Virus record (IMG/VR): IMGVR_UViG_3300037119_004955
Span: 1-58,924 of that record
Length of the DNA stretch: 58,924 nt
Strand: one strand, 5' to 3'
Source of the DNA: a virus
Part shown: one piece after another, positions 8,680-16,525 of the stretch
Layout of the letters: each line of letters starts with the position of its first letter
Numbering within the stretch: the stretch's first letter is position 1
Notes under the pieces: model-generated
Told to the model about the DNA's origin: nothing
The model's input: the letters and a program-made list of their open reading frames with translations, nothing else
The model's database searches: none
Made by a program: the position numbers and the translations under genes

Positions 8680-10204
8680 TGTCAATCTCAGTTTCGGAAG
8701 ACTCGATCAGCACAGAGGTTACTCCGCCTCCGCCTCCGCCAGTCGGCGCTAGTTCCAGAGCGTTAGCCGTCCACTGGAAGTCCGGACCGTCAGCTACCAT
8801 CATCCCGTCAAGGGCAGTCAAAGTAGAGTCTGCATTTAACGCTGCTTGCGCCCCTACACCGGCATCTGTTACTATCTGGGCGTGAGTGGCTGCGGACAGC
8901 TGGACCCCGTCTCCAAACGAGTTTGACACCGTATGGGAAGCCCTCAGAGCGTCCCACACAGCCGCAGCCGTCGCAGACCCGTCCAGGTCGTTGAAACCTG
9001 TTACACCGATGTCCTTGGCTAGCACTATGTTGTCTCCAGAAGTAAGCGTCCTATCAGGGTATTCCCAAACAATGCCAGCAATAGTGTCGATCTGAGCACC
9101 GTCTATTGAGCTAGCATGGGCGACCACCTTCTGGGAGAAAAGAGCAAGAGGAGCGATTCCAAGCCATGTGACCAGGTTCGCGTTCACAGGGTCAACTACC
9201 GAATCCACACTACCGACGACGTTCCCGTTTACATTACCACCCAAGTTTCCCGTCACCGATGCGACACTACCAACGACGTTGCCGCCGACGTTCCCCACCA
9301 CCGAGGCTACCGTCCCTGTGACGTTTCCTCCCACGTTCCCGGTCACAGAGCCCACTGCTCCGGTCACCGAAGCCACACTGCCAGCGATGTTTCCCAGCAC
9401 GCTCCCGACGCTACCGACAACGTTACCGGCCACGTTGCCCGCCACTGAAGCGACACTACCTGCGACGTCCCCGAACATCCCACCGATGACGTCCCCGCCC
9501 AGATCTCCTAGTACCGAAGCCACACTGCCGTTGACGTTGCCCGCAACGCTGCCTCCTACTCCACCTACCACTGACCCGACTGTGCCGGTAACATTGCCAC
9601 CAACGTTACCAGTCACACTGCCTACTGCTCCAGTAACGGAAGCTACGCTACCGCCCACATTGCCGGTGACGCTACCTACTGCCCCCACGACACTACCGAC
9701 TGAACCGGTCACATTTCCACCAACGTTCCCCGTCACCGAGGCTACACTACCCCCCACATTGCCGGTCACTGAACCTACCGCACCAGTCACCGAGCCGACG
9801 CTGCCAGTCACCGAACCTACACTGGTCATGAAGGCTGTCGCACTCTGGTTGTTAGTAGCTGTTAGTTCAATGACAAGATCGGCCTGATCCATGTTCGTCG
9901 CGCCACGTAGACTCACTACCGACATGTCGGCTCCTGATGCTATCGCAGCATCAGGCACGTCCAGACGGTACACCCCCTTCATATTGGTAGAGTCCACTTC
10001 CTTGAACCCACCGCTGGTGAACGCAGTCGTTGTGGCAGCTAGCGTGACTAGGGTGATCTGCACCGGCGCACTTCTGGTGCGAACATAATACGCAGTCAAC
10101 CCTGCCGAATCAAAGACCAGTCCGGTCAGCGGTGCTCCGAAGACGTCCACGATCTTAACGTATACGGTCTGCGAGGTTGTCCCGGCCAGTCTGCTTATCA
10201 GCAT
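8672..10204 (-). CDS. Long repeat protein with a Gly/Val/Thr-rich shaft, probable tail or surface fibre
   Basis: This 510-residue protein has an N-terminal domain of about 125 residues (TVYVKIVDVFGAPLTG; the later part LSAVxxLRGATN-like), then about 200 residues of short degenerate repeats built from GSVTG, NVGG and GSVAS units, then a C-terminal domain with the mixed segment AAAVWDALRASHTVSNSFG. In the shaft the valines recur every three or four residues and there is no proline, so it is not a collagen triple helix; a trimeric beta or heptad-like rod is more plausible. The underlying DNA is a tandem repeat of about 640 bp (9190-9830). The AVWDALR segment is common in phage structural proteins. 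Confidence 0.7.
   Translation of the reverse strand: MLISRLAGTTSQTVYVKIVDVFGAPLTGLVFDSAGLTAYYVRTRSAPVQITLVTLAATTTAFTSGGFKEVDSTNMKGVYRLDVPDAAIASGADMSVVSLRGATNMDQADLVIELTATNNQSATAFMTSVGSVTGSVGSVTGAVGSVTGNVGGSVASVTGNVGGNVTGSVGSVVGAVGSVTGNVGGSVASVTGAVGSVTGNVGGNVTGTVGSVVGGVGGSVAGNVNGSVASVLGDLGGDVIGGMFGDVAGSVASVAGNVAGNVVGSVGSVLGNIAGSVASVTGAVGSVTGNVGGNVTGTVASVVGNVGGNVVGSVASVTGNLGGNVNGNVVGSVDSVVDPVNANLVTWLGIAPLALFSQKVVAHASSIDGAQIDTIAGIVWEYPDRTLTSGDNIVLAKDIGVTGFNDLDGSATAAAVWDALRASHTVSNSFGDGVQLSAATHAQIVTDAGVGAQAALNADSTLTALDGMMVADGPDFQWTANALELAPTGGGGGGVTSVLIESSETEIDNG
9190..9830. repeat. Degenerate tandem repeat region coding for the fibre shaft
   Basis: The minus strand repeats units such as GTNACNGGNAACGTNGGNGG and variants with spacing that is a multiple of three. 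Unit borders are degenerate at third positions, which indicates selection on the protein and age rather than a fresh expansion. Such tracts can change length by recombination. Confidence 0.7.
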
Positions 10205-11253
10205 GCTGCACCACCCGTCATCCTAGACGCTCTGGTCACCCGCACTAGCTCTCTGGTGAGGAGGCACATTCTGGGGAGAGTAGCCCTATCGTCCGTCCAC
10301 CCACCACTGCCGTTGTCTATCGTACCGTAGATCATGTTGTTCGCATACCCTGCTGCCTGTAGGTCCGCGTACGCAGACCCGTCCTGGATGTTCCAATACG
10401 CGGGAGTGGTAGAGTTGCCGGTGAACGTCGTTACCACCCTGTAGTTCGTGCCAGCCTTCAACTTTATGTCCGGTATTAGGAATCCCTGCGCTCCTGCTTG
10501 TGAGTTCGTCGGAAACGCATCCGCAGCCCTCACCAGTGTGCCAGCAGGAGCAGTCGTCCCCTCATAAAACTCTAGATTACCCATACTGGCCGGCACGTTC
10601 ATCCTTACTCCGAAGACTGTGACCGGCGAGTCCAGCGACTCGATCCTTAACCCTCTCCTCAGTTGGTTACTGGCATAGTTTGCAGTCTGGGTGTACGGCA
10701 CGCCATACAGTATGGTCGTCGTCCCGTCCGTGAACCGCAACACCACCGTAGGCCATCCTGCTGTCGTGGGCGTGCCGGACGTCCAGGCGTTCGAGGTAGT
10801 GTGAGCCAGGAACATCGGCTGCTGCGCACCGATCTGTCCCACAAGCGATCCCTGTACTGTGGGGAAGTTCGTGGCCGGACTACCGTCAGCGTTCGCTATC
10901 GTCACCCAGTACACCACTCCGGCCGTCACGGTGAATGGCGAACCAAACGTGTACTTGTTCCACCGGTTCGCAGTCCCGTTCCACGCAGCAGTCACCGTCG
11001 AGTGATTGCCAGCTGCCGGCACTGTGGCAGACGATCCGTATGCCCGAAGCTGCACGGTGACATTTCCAGCAGCACCGGAGGAGGCAGTCGTGAAGATGTA
11101 GACGTCCACAAGGGGCAACGATGCTGGAGCCACAAAACGCCATCCCTCTCCAGAGTTAGCCGACGAGAGCGCGACGTTATGGTTCGTCCCGATGTTACCG
11201 GGACTTGCCCCAAGGTAGGGGCAGTTGATCATTCCGCCTAGAAAGTCCATCAT
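10198..11253 (-). CDS. Probable virion surface protein with jelly-roll-like repeats
   Basis: The 351-residue product contains two similar beta modules. The first (about residues 30-140) has GWRFVAPASLPLVDVYIFTTAS, an aromatic strand RWNKYTFGSPFTV and VYWVTIAN. The second (about 190-320) has LRRGLRIESLDSPVTVFGVRM and GTNYRVVTTF. Both look like the DUF4082-type jelly-roll modules that hold carbohydrate- or surface-binding strands. It overlaps the fibre gene start by 7 bases. I infer a tail-side adhesin or appendage; a capsid appendage is also possible. Confidence 0.65.
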   Translation of the reverse strand: MMDFLGGMINCPYLGASPGNIGTNHNVALSSANSGEGWRFVAPASLPLVDVYIFTTASSGAAGNVTVQLRAYGSSATVPAAGNHSTVTAAWNGTANRWNKYTFGSPFTVTAGVVYWVTIANADGSPATNFPTVQGSLVGQIGAQQPMFLAHTTSNAWTSGTPTTAGWPTVVLRFTDGTTTILYGVPYTQTANYASNQLRRGLRIESLDSPVTVFGVRMNVPASMGNLEFYEGTTAPAGTLVRAADAFPTNSQAGAQGFLIPDIKLKAGTNYRVVTTFTGNSTTPAYWNIQDGSAYADLQAAGYANNMIYGTIDNGSGGWTDDRATLPRMCLLTRELVRVTRASRMTGGAAC

Positions 11254-11291
11254 ACGTCGTCCGCCTAGTACGCCTTCACATCAACATTGTC

Positions 11292-12302
11292 CTACATCTT
11301 CCGGACCTGAGAGCTAAAGTTCTTGATGCGCCAGTTGCCACGCTCCCGATACTGGAGGATAGCGCTGTCATGTAGTTCGACGTTGTACGCAAAGAGACCA
11401 GCGATGTCAGTGTCGATACGGTAGTTGCTGGCGAACAGTTCTCTGTTACGTCCAGCATTGTCATCGTTTAGTTCGTTCCACTGGTTCGTCATGTCCACGC
11501 GAGACCCGCCAATAGCCCCGTCCACAAAGTAGTACAGCCATCTCGCGAACGAGCCCTCGATCCCCATGTTATCTATCCGCAGCAAGTTCTGGACGCCCAC
11601 CAGCTGTATCAGCCCATCCTGAGCAGACTGATCTACGATACCGTTAAAAGCGCAGACCCATCCAGAGAACGAAGACTTCTGCCGTGCTGTGCCGATGTAC
11701 ATCGCGTCGGCTTTACGCCCGGCATACACCATCTGAATGTTTGTCACGTTGTGTCGATAGTTGGTGTATGATATTTCTCCGCCTCCCATGACTTGCCCGA
11801 CAGACCCTCCGCTCTTGTGTCGCAGGTTGTGCATGTCCATCGCATAGCAGCCAAGCCCTGTCGTACTCGGATCGTCTGATCCCCACCGGAACCCTATGTT
11901 GTCGATCTCGATGCCCTGGGTCTCGTGCGCGATACAGGTCTCGGACAGTCCGATAGCACATTTCGGCTGTACATCAAAGTCTGTCCCACCTACGTCTACG
12001 ATCATATCCGACACCTTGCCGTTGGTGTAGAAGCCATGACCGTTGACGGACTCGAACAATGCTACCGGCATCCCATTCGTCGTAAACAGTCTGGTGCCGA
12101 GTCGCTCTCCACGCAGCCATACTCCTGGCTTAATGAGCAGCGGCGTAGCTGCGATCTCGATGTCGCCAATAGGTAGCTGCACAACACCGCCATACGTGCC
12201 GGATCCATGAAAGATCCTCGACCCATCGGTAGCTGCTGCGTTGGCAGCATCTATCGCTGCTTGGATGTCGGCTTGATCTGCGCCTGGGTCAAGAATACTC
12301 AT
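11292..12302 (-). CDS. Right-handed beta-helix protein, tailspike-like
   Basis: The start of this 336-residue protein, ADQADIQAAIDAANAAATDG followed by GGVVQLPIGDIEI and LLIKPGVWLRGE, is the classic entry into a pectate-lyase/tailspike beta-helix: a helical cap, then the PPG-like parallel beta rungs. Later rungs are visible at MIVDVGGTDFD, IEIDNIGFRWG and NITNIQ-like segments. Such proteins bind or cut surface polysaccharide. I cannot assign catalytic residues. The start ATG 12302 overlaps the upstream stop by four bases and follows GGCGGAG. Confidence 0.75.
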   Translation of the reverse strand: MSILDPGADQADIQAAIDAANAAATDGSRIFHGSGTYGGVVQLPIGDIEIAATPLLIKPGVWLRGERLGTRLFTTNGMPVALFESVNGHGFYTNGKVSDMIVDVGGTDFDVQPKCAIGLSETCIAHETQGIEIDNIGFRWGSDDPSTTGLGCYAMDMHNLRHKSGGSVGQVMGGGEISYTNYRHNVTNIQMVYAGRKADAMYIGTARQKSSFSGWVCAFNGIVDQSAQDGLIQLVGVQNLLRIDNMGIEGSFARWLYYFVDGAIGGSRVDMTNQWNELNDDNAGRNRELFASNYRIDTDIAGLFAYNVELHDSAILQYRERGNWRIKNFSSQVRKM

Positions 12303-13285
12303 GCTCCGCCACCTTCCACCGGGAATACATACGGTGTAGACGTAAAGGGACTATCGAAGTGCCATCCGGTCACCGGCTCGCTGGTAACCGTCAGCGTCCT
12401 ATCCTGGATGGCACCGCCGGGAGAGTACGTGATTGTCACGAAGTCCGCGCTCTTGTCGAATATAGAGACTGGCGTCCCCATGCCGGATACCTGAAACATT
12501 GAAATGTCCGCCCCGGTATCAGGCTGAGCACTCATTGTTGGTTCAAACGTAAATGTCACTCTCGTCGAGGTTGTCTGCTCAGCAAAGATCAGAACCGTCT
12601 CTACTGTTGGCTCCACAGTAGTGCCGGTGGTCGGGACAATGAGGAACGAGTCTCCGAACGTCAGACCAGACGGAGCAGCATCAATCACATACGTCTGTGA
12701 ACCGGTGGAGTTCTCTGGGACAACCACTTGTATGATGTTGGCTCCCAAAGAAGTCGGCGTCGCGCTCACGTACTGCCCACCGATCTCGATCTCGTAAGGA
12801 ACCACCCCTGGGGTGATCGCTACCGTAGTGGTGAACGTCAGGCTGAACGTATTGGTTCCAGTTCTGGCCACCGACACAAGAGTGCCGGACACCGGAGCGA
12901 TGATGTCGGTAGAGGTGTTGCCGATATGTCCGTGTGTGATGTTTGCCGAAATACTCACCCCGACCATACCACGCATCCTAACCTCTTTTGCCTCGGCGTC
13001 CAGATACACGTCCACATCGCTCAGATTGTCTAGTTTGACATTATCTTCCAGAAGATGGTCTATCACAAAGTCGCCATCCTCCTCTACTTTCAGTGCATAT
13101 ACGTGACGAATCCACCCTCCCCCGACGAACCCATCCGCCCTCTTGAGCGCAGCGTTGATCTCATAAAAGTGGTAACCAGGACTTAACGACACAGATGCTA
13201 CGGTCTCGATAGTGCCGCCGTCAGACTCTGGACTGACGTTACTTGAGCTACTCCCGCTCCCGCTACCTGCTCTGTAGTATAGCAT
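12299..13285 (-). CDS. Ig-like beta-sandwich virion protein
   Basis: The 328-residue product begins with a Ser/Gly-rich stretch and then holds several beta modules: VASVSLSPGYHFYEINAALKR, a middle IPT-like module with NTFSLTFTTTVAITPGVVPY and TPTSLGANIIQVVVP, and a third around VTFTFEPTMSAQPDTG. The modules match the style of immunoglobulin-like adhesion domains in phage tails and fibres. No enzyme signature is visible. It is translationally coupled to the beta-helix gene downstream. Confidence 0.65.
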   Translation of the reverse strand: MLYYRAGSGSGSSSSNVSPESDGGTIETVASVSLSPGYHFYEINAALKRADGFVGGGWIRHVYALKVEEDGDFVIDHLLEDNVKLDNLSDVDVYLDAEAKEVRMRGMVGVSISANITHGHIGNTSTDIIAPVSGTLVSVARTGTNTFSLTFTTTVAITPGVVPYEIEIGGQYVSATPTSLGANIIQVVVPENSTGSQTYVIDAAPSGLTFGDSFLIVPTTGTTVEPTVETVLIFAEQTTSTRVTFTFEPTMSAQPDTGADISMFQVSGMGTPVSIFDKSADFVTITYSPGGAIQDRTLTVTSEPVTGWHFDSPFTSTPYVFPVEGGGA

Positions 13286-13300
13286 AGATCACCGCAACCA

Positions 13301-13310
13301 TCTTCTGGAG
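13301..13310 (+). repeat. Dispersed motif core, exact copy
   Basis: Intergenic between two late genes; AACCAT and AAAAACAG flanks match the long consensus. Confidence 0.85.
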
Positions 13311-13355
13311 AAAAACAGACTAACCTACCACTGCTGCTACTAGCTGCCGGTCCGA

Positions 13356-13748
13356 CTAGAACCCGAACTGCAACTCCACTGTGCATCCGTCATCGCTCTT
13401 GGCATAGAACTTCACCGCGCCGGTCCCCTCAAAGTTGAACGTGAACTGAAAGTCGTCACCGTCCGCCGTAGTCCAAAGTCCCTCGGTGGCAGACTGCATC
13501 ATCTCGGACACCAGATCCCAGTCCGAGTCTTCCATCGCCGTCACGTACGTACCTCCGTTGTAGCTGGCACAGTCCATGCGGAACCCTGTGAGATCACCGC
13601 CACCACGCACCTTTCCGGTGACCCTGGTCACTCCCGGCAGCAGACTCACATCTACCGTCGCCACCAGTTCAAACTCGTCGTTACCCGACACCGTGACGGC
13701 ACCGGTAGTCTTCGCACCCACGTTGTCGAGAGACAGAGACGTTGACAT
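13356..13748 (-). CDS. Small beta-rich virion protein
   Basis: This 130-residue protein is almost entirely predicted strand (FELVATVDVSLLPGVTRVTG, then DFQFTFNFEGTGAVKFYAK) with no signal peptide or membrane segment. GGAGAAG lies five bases before ATG 13748. It belongs to the run of surface-protein genes, so a minor virion protein or fibre-associated protein is likely. I do not recognise the family. Confidence 0.65.
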   Translation of the reverse strand: MSTSLSLDNVGAKTTGAVTVSGNDEFELVATVDVSLLPGVTRVTGKVRGGGDLTGFRMDCASYNGGTYVTAMEDSDWDLVSEMMQSATEGLWTTADGDDFQFTFNFEGTGAVKFYAKSDDGCTVELQFGF

Positions 13749-13777
13749 GACTTCTCCTACCTGATGTAGATAGCCGA

Positions 13778-15427
13778 CTAACGTTGAGGTTGAGTTGCCG
13801 GCACTGAATGAGCCTTCGTCTTCACAACGTTACCATGCTTGTCGAGTTCGGTCTCCGTGATCACAATGGTGCCGGCATCTTCTGGAGGTAAAGGTGGGAC
13901 AGTCGGGTCAGGACGAAGGCCGACCTGAGTCCATACCTCACTGCTTTCGCTTGTCCCCTTCAACGCCTTGAACCCGAACTCCCACTTGTTCTCGCTGATG
14001 TCAGGCGGGTCTGGCGGCACCTTCACATCCATCTTGTTCACGCCGTCCGGGAGGGTGCCGATGTTCTCCCAGTCCGTGCCGCGCGTCCGACGCATGATGG
14101 TAAGCACGCCTGGCTCTCTCGTTATCTGCCACGTGAGCGTCGAGAACGAATACCAGGACTCAGCGGTGAAGTTCAGCGTAGGTAGTGTGGTCGGCGGTAT
14201 CGGTGGTATCGGCACGACTGGGCCTGTCGTAGCACGAGGAGGGGTGGGTGGCATCTCGGATAACGGCCTGTTCGTGTTTGGTCTGCCAAGATCGACCCAC
14301 GTACCGTTGCCGCCATGACCAGATGGTTCTCCACCCACCGCTGCCCCGCCATACCACTCAAAGCTATCGCCGTACGAGATAGCAGTGCTGCGCTTGTCTC
14401 CCTTGAAGGCATAGTTCTCGTATATCGGCCTATTCTTGCCGCAGGTCACGATACCAGCGATACCGATACCGCCGTAAGTGTTCCAGCGGCAGTACCCGGA
14501 CAGGCCAGCATCCTCGATGAAGTAGCTACCACGCAACACACCGCTGCTGTCCTTCTGTCCGGGTCCACCGTTGTTGATTCGTCCGTCCAGGAAGTTCTTT
14601 TCGATCACGACGTTGTGCGAGAACTGGAGCGGCACAGACACGTGCATTCCGTCCCAAAACTGCTGCCACTTGGATGCGATGATGTTCTCCGCGTAGGTGA
14701 ACGCACCTCCTGGGTTCGCCAGCGTGCAGCCGTGATCTTGAGCCTCCCACGACATCCTGCGTAGGTTCGTGAAGTAGTTTCCCCGTACCTCAAAGCCGTG
14801 GTGCCGGCCATCGGAGTGACCGCCATCGTGCACCCTGTCAAAGAGGTTCCACGACACCCTCCCACCCACGTTCCACAGGTCGTGGGCACGATCAGAGTTG
14901 AGGGAGTTCACGTACCGGTTGTCCTCGGACACAAAGTTCTCGTTATATCCGTACGCCCGCAACGCGATACGGTTGTAGTATGAGCCGTCATACCCCCACG
15001 TGAACGTACACTTTCGCCACTCCATGTCTTTGGACCCATCCATCCAGAAGAGTCCGTTGTTGCTCACAAACATCAAGTTCTTGAACTTGGCACCCACGAT
15101 ATTCTGCACCGCTGCAGTCCATGCGTGACAACGCTTGTTCTGCTGACCCAGAGCAGCATCTTTCGGCACCACACTCCAGAGGACGGCACTTTCTGGAGAT
15201 GAACAGGTGTAAGTTATGTCGCCGCGGAACACGACGGATCCGTTCAAGTTTGTCGTGCCGGCGGGGAACATGATGATTGATTTAGGTGCGGCAGCGTTGA
15301 TAGCGTTCTGCACCGACACCAGATCATCCCCACCATCATTTGTGGTGTGCGTGAGGGTGATGGTCTGTCCCACGCACGGCAGGCAGGCGACAGCAAGGAC
15401 GATGGAAGCCGAGACTGGCTTGATCAT
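13778..15427 (-). CDS. Secreted-type parallel beta-helix protein
   Basis: The first 21 residues (MIKPVSASIVLAVACLPCVGQ) are a good signal peptide, which is unusual for a virion protein. Residues 25-380 read as a beta-helix: VQNAINAAAPKSIIMFPAGT opens it, followed by rungs such as GAKFKNLMFVSNNGLFW, HHGFEVRGNYFTNLRR and VVIEKNFLDG. After a Pro-rich linker (PTPPRATTGPVVPIPPIPPT) comes a fibronectin-like module up to about residue 515. The gene may encode a polysaccharide depolymerase acting outside the cell or carried on the virion. Translation uses GGAG, part of a perfect copy of the dispersed motif, seven bases before ATG 15427. Confidence 0.7.
   Translation of the reverse strand: MIKPVSASIVLAVACLPCVGQTITLTHTTNDGGDDLVSVQNAINAAAPKSIIMFPAGTTNLNGSVVFRGDITYTCSSPESAVLWSVVPKDAALGQQNKRCHAWTAAVQNIVGAKFKNLMFVSNNGLFWMDGSKDMEWRKCTFTWGYDGSYYNRIALRAYGYNENFVSEDNRYVNSLNSDRAHDLWNVGGRVSWNLFDRVHDGGHSDGRHHGFEVRGNYFTNLRRMSWEAQDHGCTLANPGGAFTYAENIIASKWQQFWDGMHVSVPLQFSHNVVIEKNFLDGRINNGGPGQKDSSGVLRGSYFIEDAGLSGYCRWNTYGGIGIAGIVTCGKNRPIYENYAFKGDKRSTAISYGDSFEWYGGAAVGGEPSGHGGNGTWVDLGRPNTNRPLSEMPPTPPRATTGPVVPIPPIPPTTLPTLNFTAESWYSFSTLTWQITREPGVLTIMRRTRGTDWENIGTLPDGVNKMDVKVPPDPPDISENKWEFGFKALKGTSESSEVWTQVGLRPDPTVPPLPPEDAGTIVITETELDKHGNVVKTKAHSVPATQPQR
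13878..13887 (+). repeat. Dispersed motif core, exact copy
   Basis: In the secreted beta-helix gene; coding strand PPEDAG, with GCCGGCAT on the left matching the consensus strongly. Confidence 0.8.
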
Positions 15428-15434
15428 TGTTTTT

Positions 15435-15444
15435 CTCCAGAAGA
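15435..15444 (-). repeat. Dispersed motif core, exact copy
   Basis: On the minus strand this reads CATCTTCTGGAGAAAAACA directly before ATG 15427, so its GGAG serves as the ribosome binding site of the beta-helix gene. Confidence 0.85.
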
Positions 15445-15465
15445 TGCTTCGCGATCGCGGTCAGC

Positions 15466-15550
15466 TTAGCTTATCGGAGCTTATCGGAGCTTATCGGAGC
15501 TTATCGGAGCTTATCGGAGCTTATCGGAGCTTAGCTTATCGGAGCTTAGC
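15466..15550. repeat. 10-bp tandem repeat (TTATCGGAGC units)
   Basis: Six consecutive units of TTATCGGAGC are followed, after an extra TTAGC, by a further TTATCGGAGC. The array lies in the 125-base gap between two minus-strand genes, immediately upstream of the motif and start codon of the beta-helix gene. On the minus strand the unit reads GCTCCGATAA. The near-perfect identity implies a recent expansion. It does not have the unit size or spacers of a CRISPR array. It could be a protein-binding array or a slippage-prone promoter element. Confidence 0.95.
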
Positions 15551-15552
15551 AG

Positions 15553-15735
15553 TCAGCTTTGAGCAGCCGCTACCACTCGCACCTCGTGCGGCGCAGGAGC
15601 GTGACCCACATAGTAATCACATAGCACCTTCCACCGAGCATTGTCGCCTTCCGGGAGGTGTGGGTTCGGGTCACCGCCGCTAAACATCTGACGGGGTTCC
15701 AGACGCTCTACGAACGTGGGACGCAGGACGTTCAT
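15553..15735 (-). CDS. 60-residue protein with an LEPR-type N-terminal motif
   Basis: The residues VERLEPRQMFSGGDPNPHLP near the N-terminus match the LEPR-x-LL type motif that starts many large surface proteins of planctomycetes and a few other bacteria. There the motif is followed by thousands of residues; here the protein ends after 60, with WKVLCDYYVGHAPAPHEVRV. ATG 15735 overlaps the stop of the upstream membrane protein by four bases, so the gene is coupled to it. It may be a decoy for, or inhibitor of, a host sorting system, or an exported peptide. This is inference from one short motif. Confidence 0.6.
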   Translation of the reverse strand: MNVLRPTFVERLEPRQMFSGGDPNPHLPEGDNARWKVLCDYYVGHAPAPHEVRVVAAAQS

Positions 15736-16145
15736 GACTTGTCTTTCTGAGGTTCTTGGACCTCTGACAACGACTTCTTAGGACCACTTAGTATCTCCCC
15801 CAGACGGCGCTCCACCCGCACCTGAAAGATCGTGAGCACGATCAGGCAGTACGGACCAATCACACGTAGAAGGACCGCATCAAAGTGATTGTCGAGGTGG
15901 AGGGTGTGGATACGATGAGCAGATATGGCACCGCCCCACAACGCCAGGGATGTGATCACCCAATACGTAAGGGCTGCGCCGATATGTAGCTTAGTCAGCA
16001 TGCGGATGCCTTCACAGTCACGACGCTGGAGGACCCTTTTTCGGTCTCGCCACTCTTTTACTACGAGCAGGGTCTGCCACACCAGAGCCATGAGCGTCAC
16101 CGCTAGCATCGCTAGGTTCACGACGTTCCAGTTTAAGGCCGGCAT
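15732..16145 (-). CDS. Membrane protein with about three transmembrane segments, holin-like
   Basis: The 137-residue product has hydrophobic segments at about 9-28 (VVNLAMLAVTLMALVWQTLL), 57-75 (ALTYWVITSLALWGGAIS) and 88-108 (LLRVIGPYCLIVLTIFQVRV), and a charged C-terminal tail. Size, segment number and position at the head of the late operon suit a holin. The gene overlaps the 3' end of its upstream neighbour by 128 bases. No endolysin gene can be recognised beside it, so the lysis role is a guess. Confidence 0.65.
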   Translation of the reverse strand: MPALNWNVVNLAMLAVTLMALVWQTLLVVKEWRDRKRVLQRRDCEGIRMLTKLHIGAALTYWVITSLALWGGAISAHRIHTLHLDNHFDAVLLRVIGPYCLIVLTIFQVRVERRLGEILSGPKKSLSEVQEPQKDKS

Positions 16146-16392
16146 ATAAGTCCTTGAAAAAGTCTTCTGTGAACTTAAGACGCGCTTCTAGTGACTCAGA
16201 GCCATCAGCGGAAATCGACCTAGTTTTAGCTTTAGCTCGCTGTAGCTGTATCTCCGCATTGAGGTTTTCTTCGACCTGCTCGACGTACCACCCCGGCACA
16301 AACCACTTCATCCAGATAGCTACGATGACCATCACCAGGATGGCACCTGGTAGTCCGAACGTCCTGACAAGATCATTCAGTTCTTCGGCCAT
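16018..16392 (-). CDS. Single-span membrane protein with coiled-coil tail, spanin- or holin-like
   Basis: One transmembrane segment (about residues 15-33, GAILVMVIVAIWMKWFVPGW) follows a short N-terminus. Then comes a charged helix (YVEQVEENLNAEIQLQRAKA) likely to form a coiled coil, and a Lys/Arg/Pro-rich end. This resembles an inner-membrane spanin or a one-span holin. The last 128 bases are shared in another frame with the next gene, recalling nested Rz/Rz1 pairs, but the partner here has three membrane spans and no lipobox. The start codon at 16392 is preceded by a copy of the dispersed motif. Confidence 0.65.
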   Translation of the reverse strand: MAEELNDLVRTFGLPGAILVMVIVAIWMKWFVPGWYVEQVEENLNAEIQLQRAKAKTRSISADGSESLEARLKFTEDFFKDLYAGLKLERREPSDASGDAHGSGVADPARSKRVARPKKGPPAS

Positions 16393-16399
16393 GTCGGCA

Positions 16400-16409
16400 T
16401 CTTCTGGAG
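16400..16409 (+). repeat. Dispersed motif core, exact copy
   Basis: The copy lies between two minus-strand genes, eight bases upstream of ATG 16392. Flanks GTCGGCAT and AGAAG match the long consensus except for one base in the A run. Confidence 0.85.
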
Positions 16410-16426
16410 AAGAAGCTGAGGGCGGG

Positions 16427-16522
16427 TCACCGAATACCGTCCTCAGCTAGGGTACCGTAACGCACGGGACCCACCCTCGGAAATACTTTCTCCGTGCCAT
16501 CGGGGTATTGGTTATCAAACAT
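16427..16522 (-). CDS. 31-residue hypothetical protein
   Basis: This short frame starts at ATG 16522 with GAGGTG five bases upstream and codes for a peptide with MFDNQYPDGTEKVFPRVGPV at its N-terminus. It fills the gap between two late genes with only a few bases to spare on the 5' side. No signal, membrane segment or motif is visible. The good ribosome binding site and tight packing support expression. Confidence 0.5.
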   Translation of the reverse strand: MFDNQYPDGTEKVFPRVGPVRYGTLAEDGIR

Positions 16523-16525
16523 CCG

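Noticed and set aside
9168-9887. A 239-codon Pro/Thr-rich frame on the plus strand
   Set aside because: It is the antisense of the Gly/Val/Thr repeat region of the fibre gene and has no ribosome binding site.
15466-15550. CRISPR array
   Set aside because: Units are 10 bases, directly abutting, with no unique spacers and no cas genes; Cas4-like similarity of the 38513 gene is to the general RecB nuclease fold.
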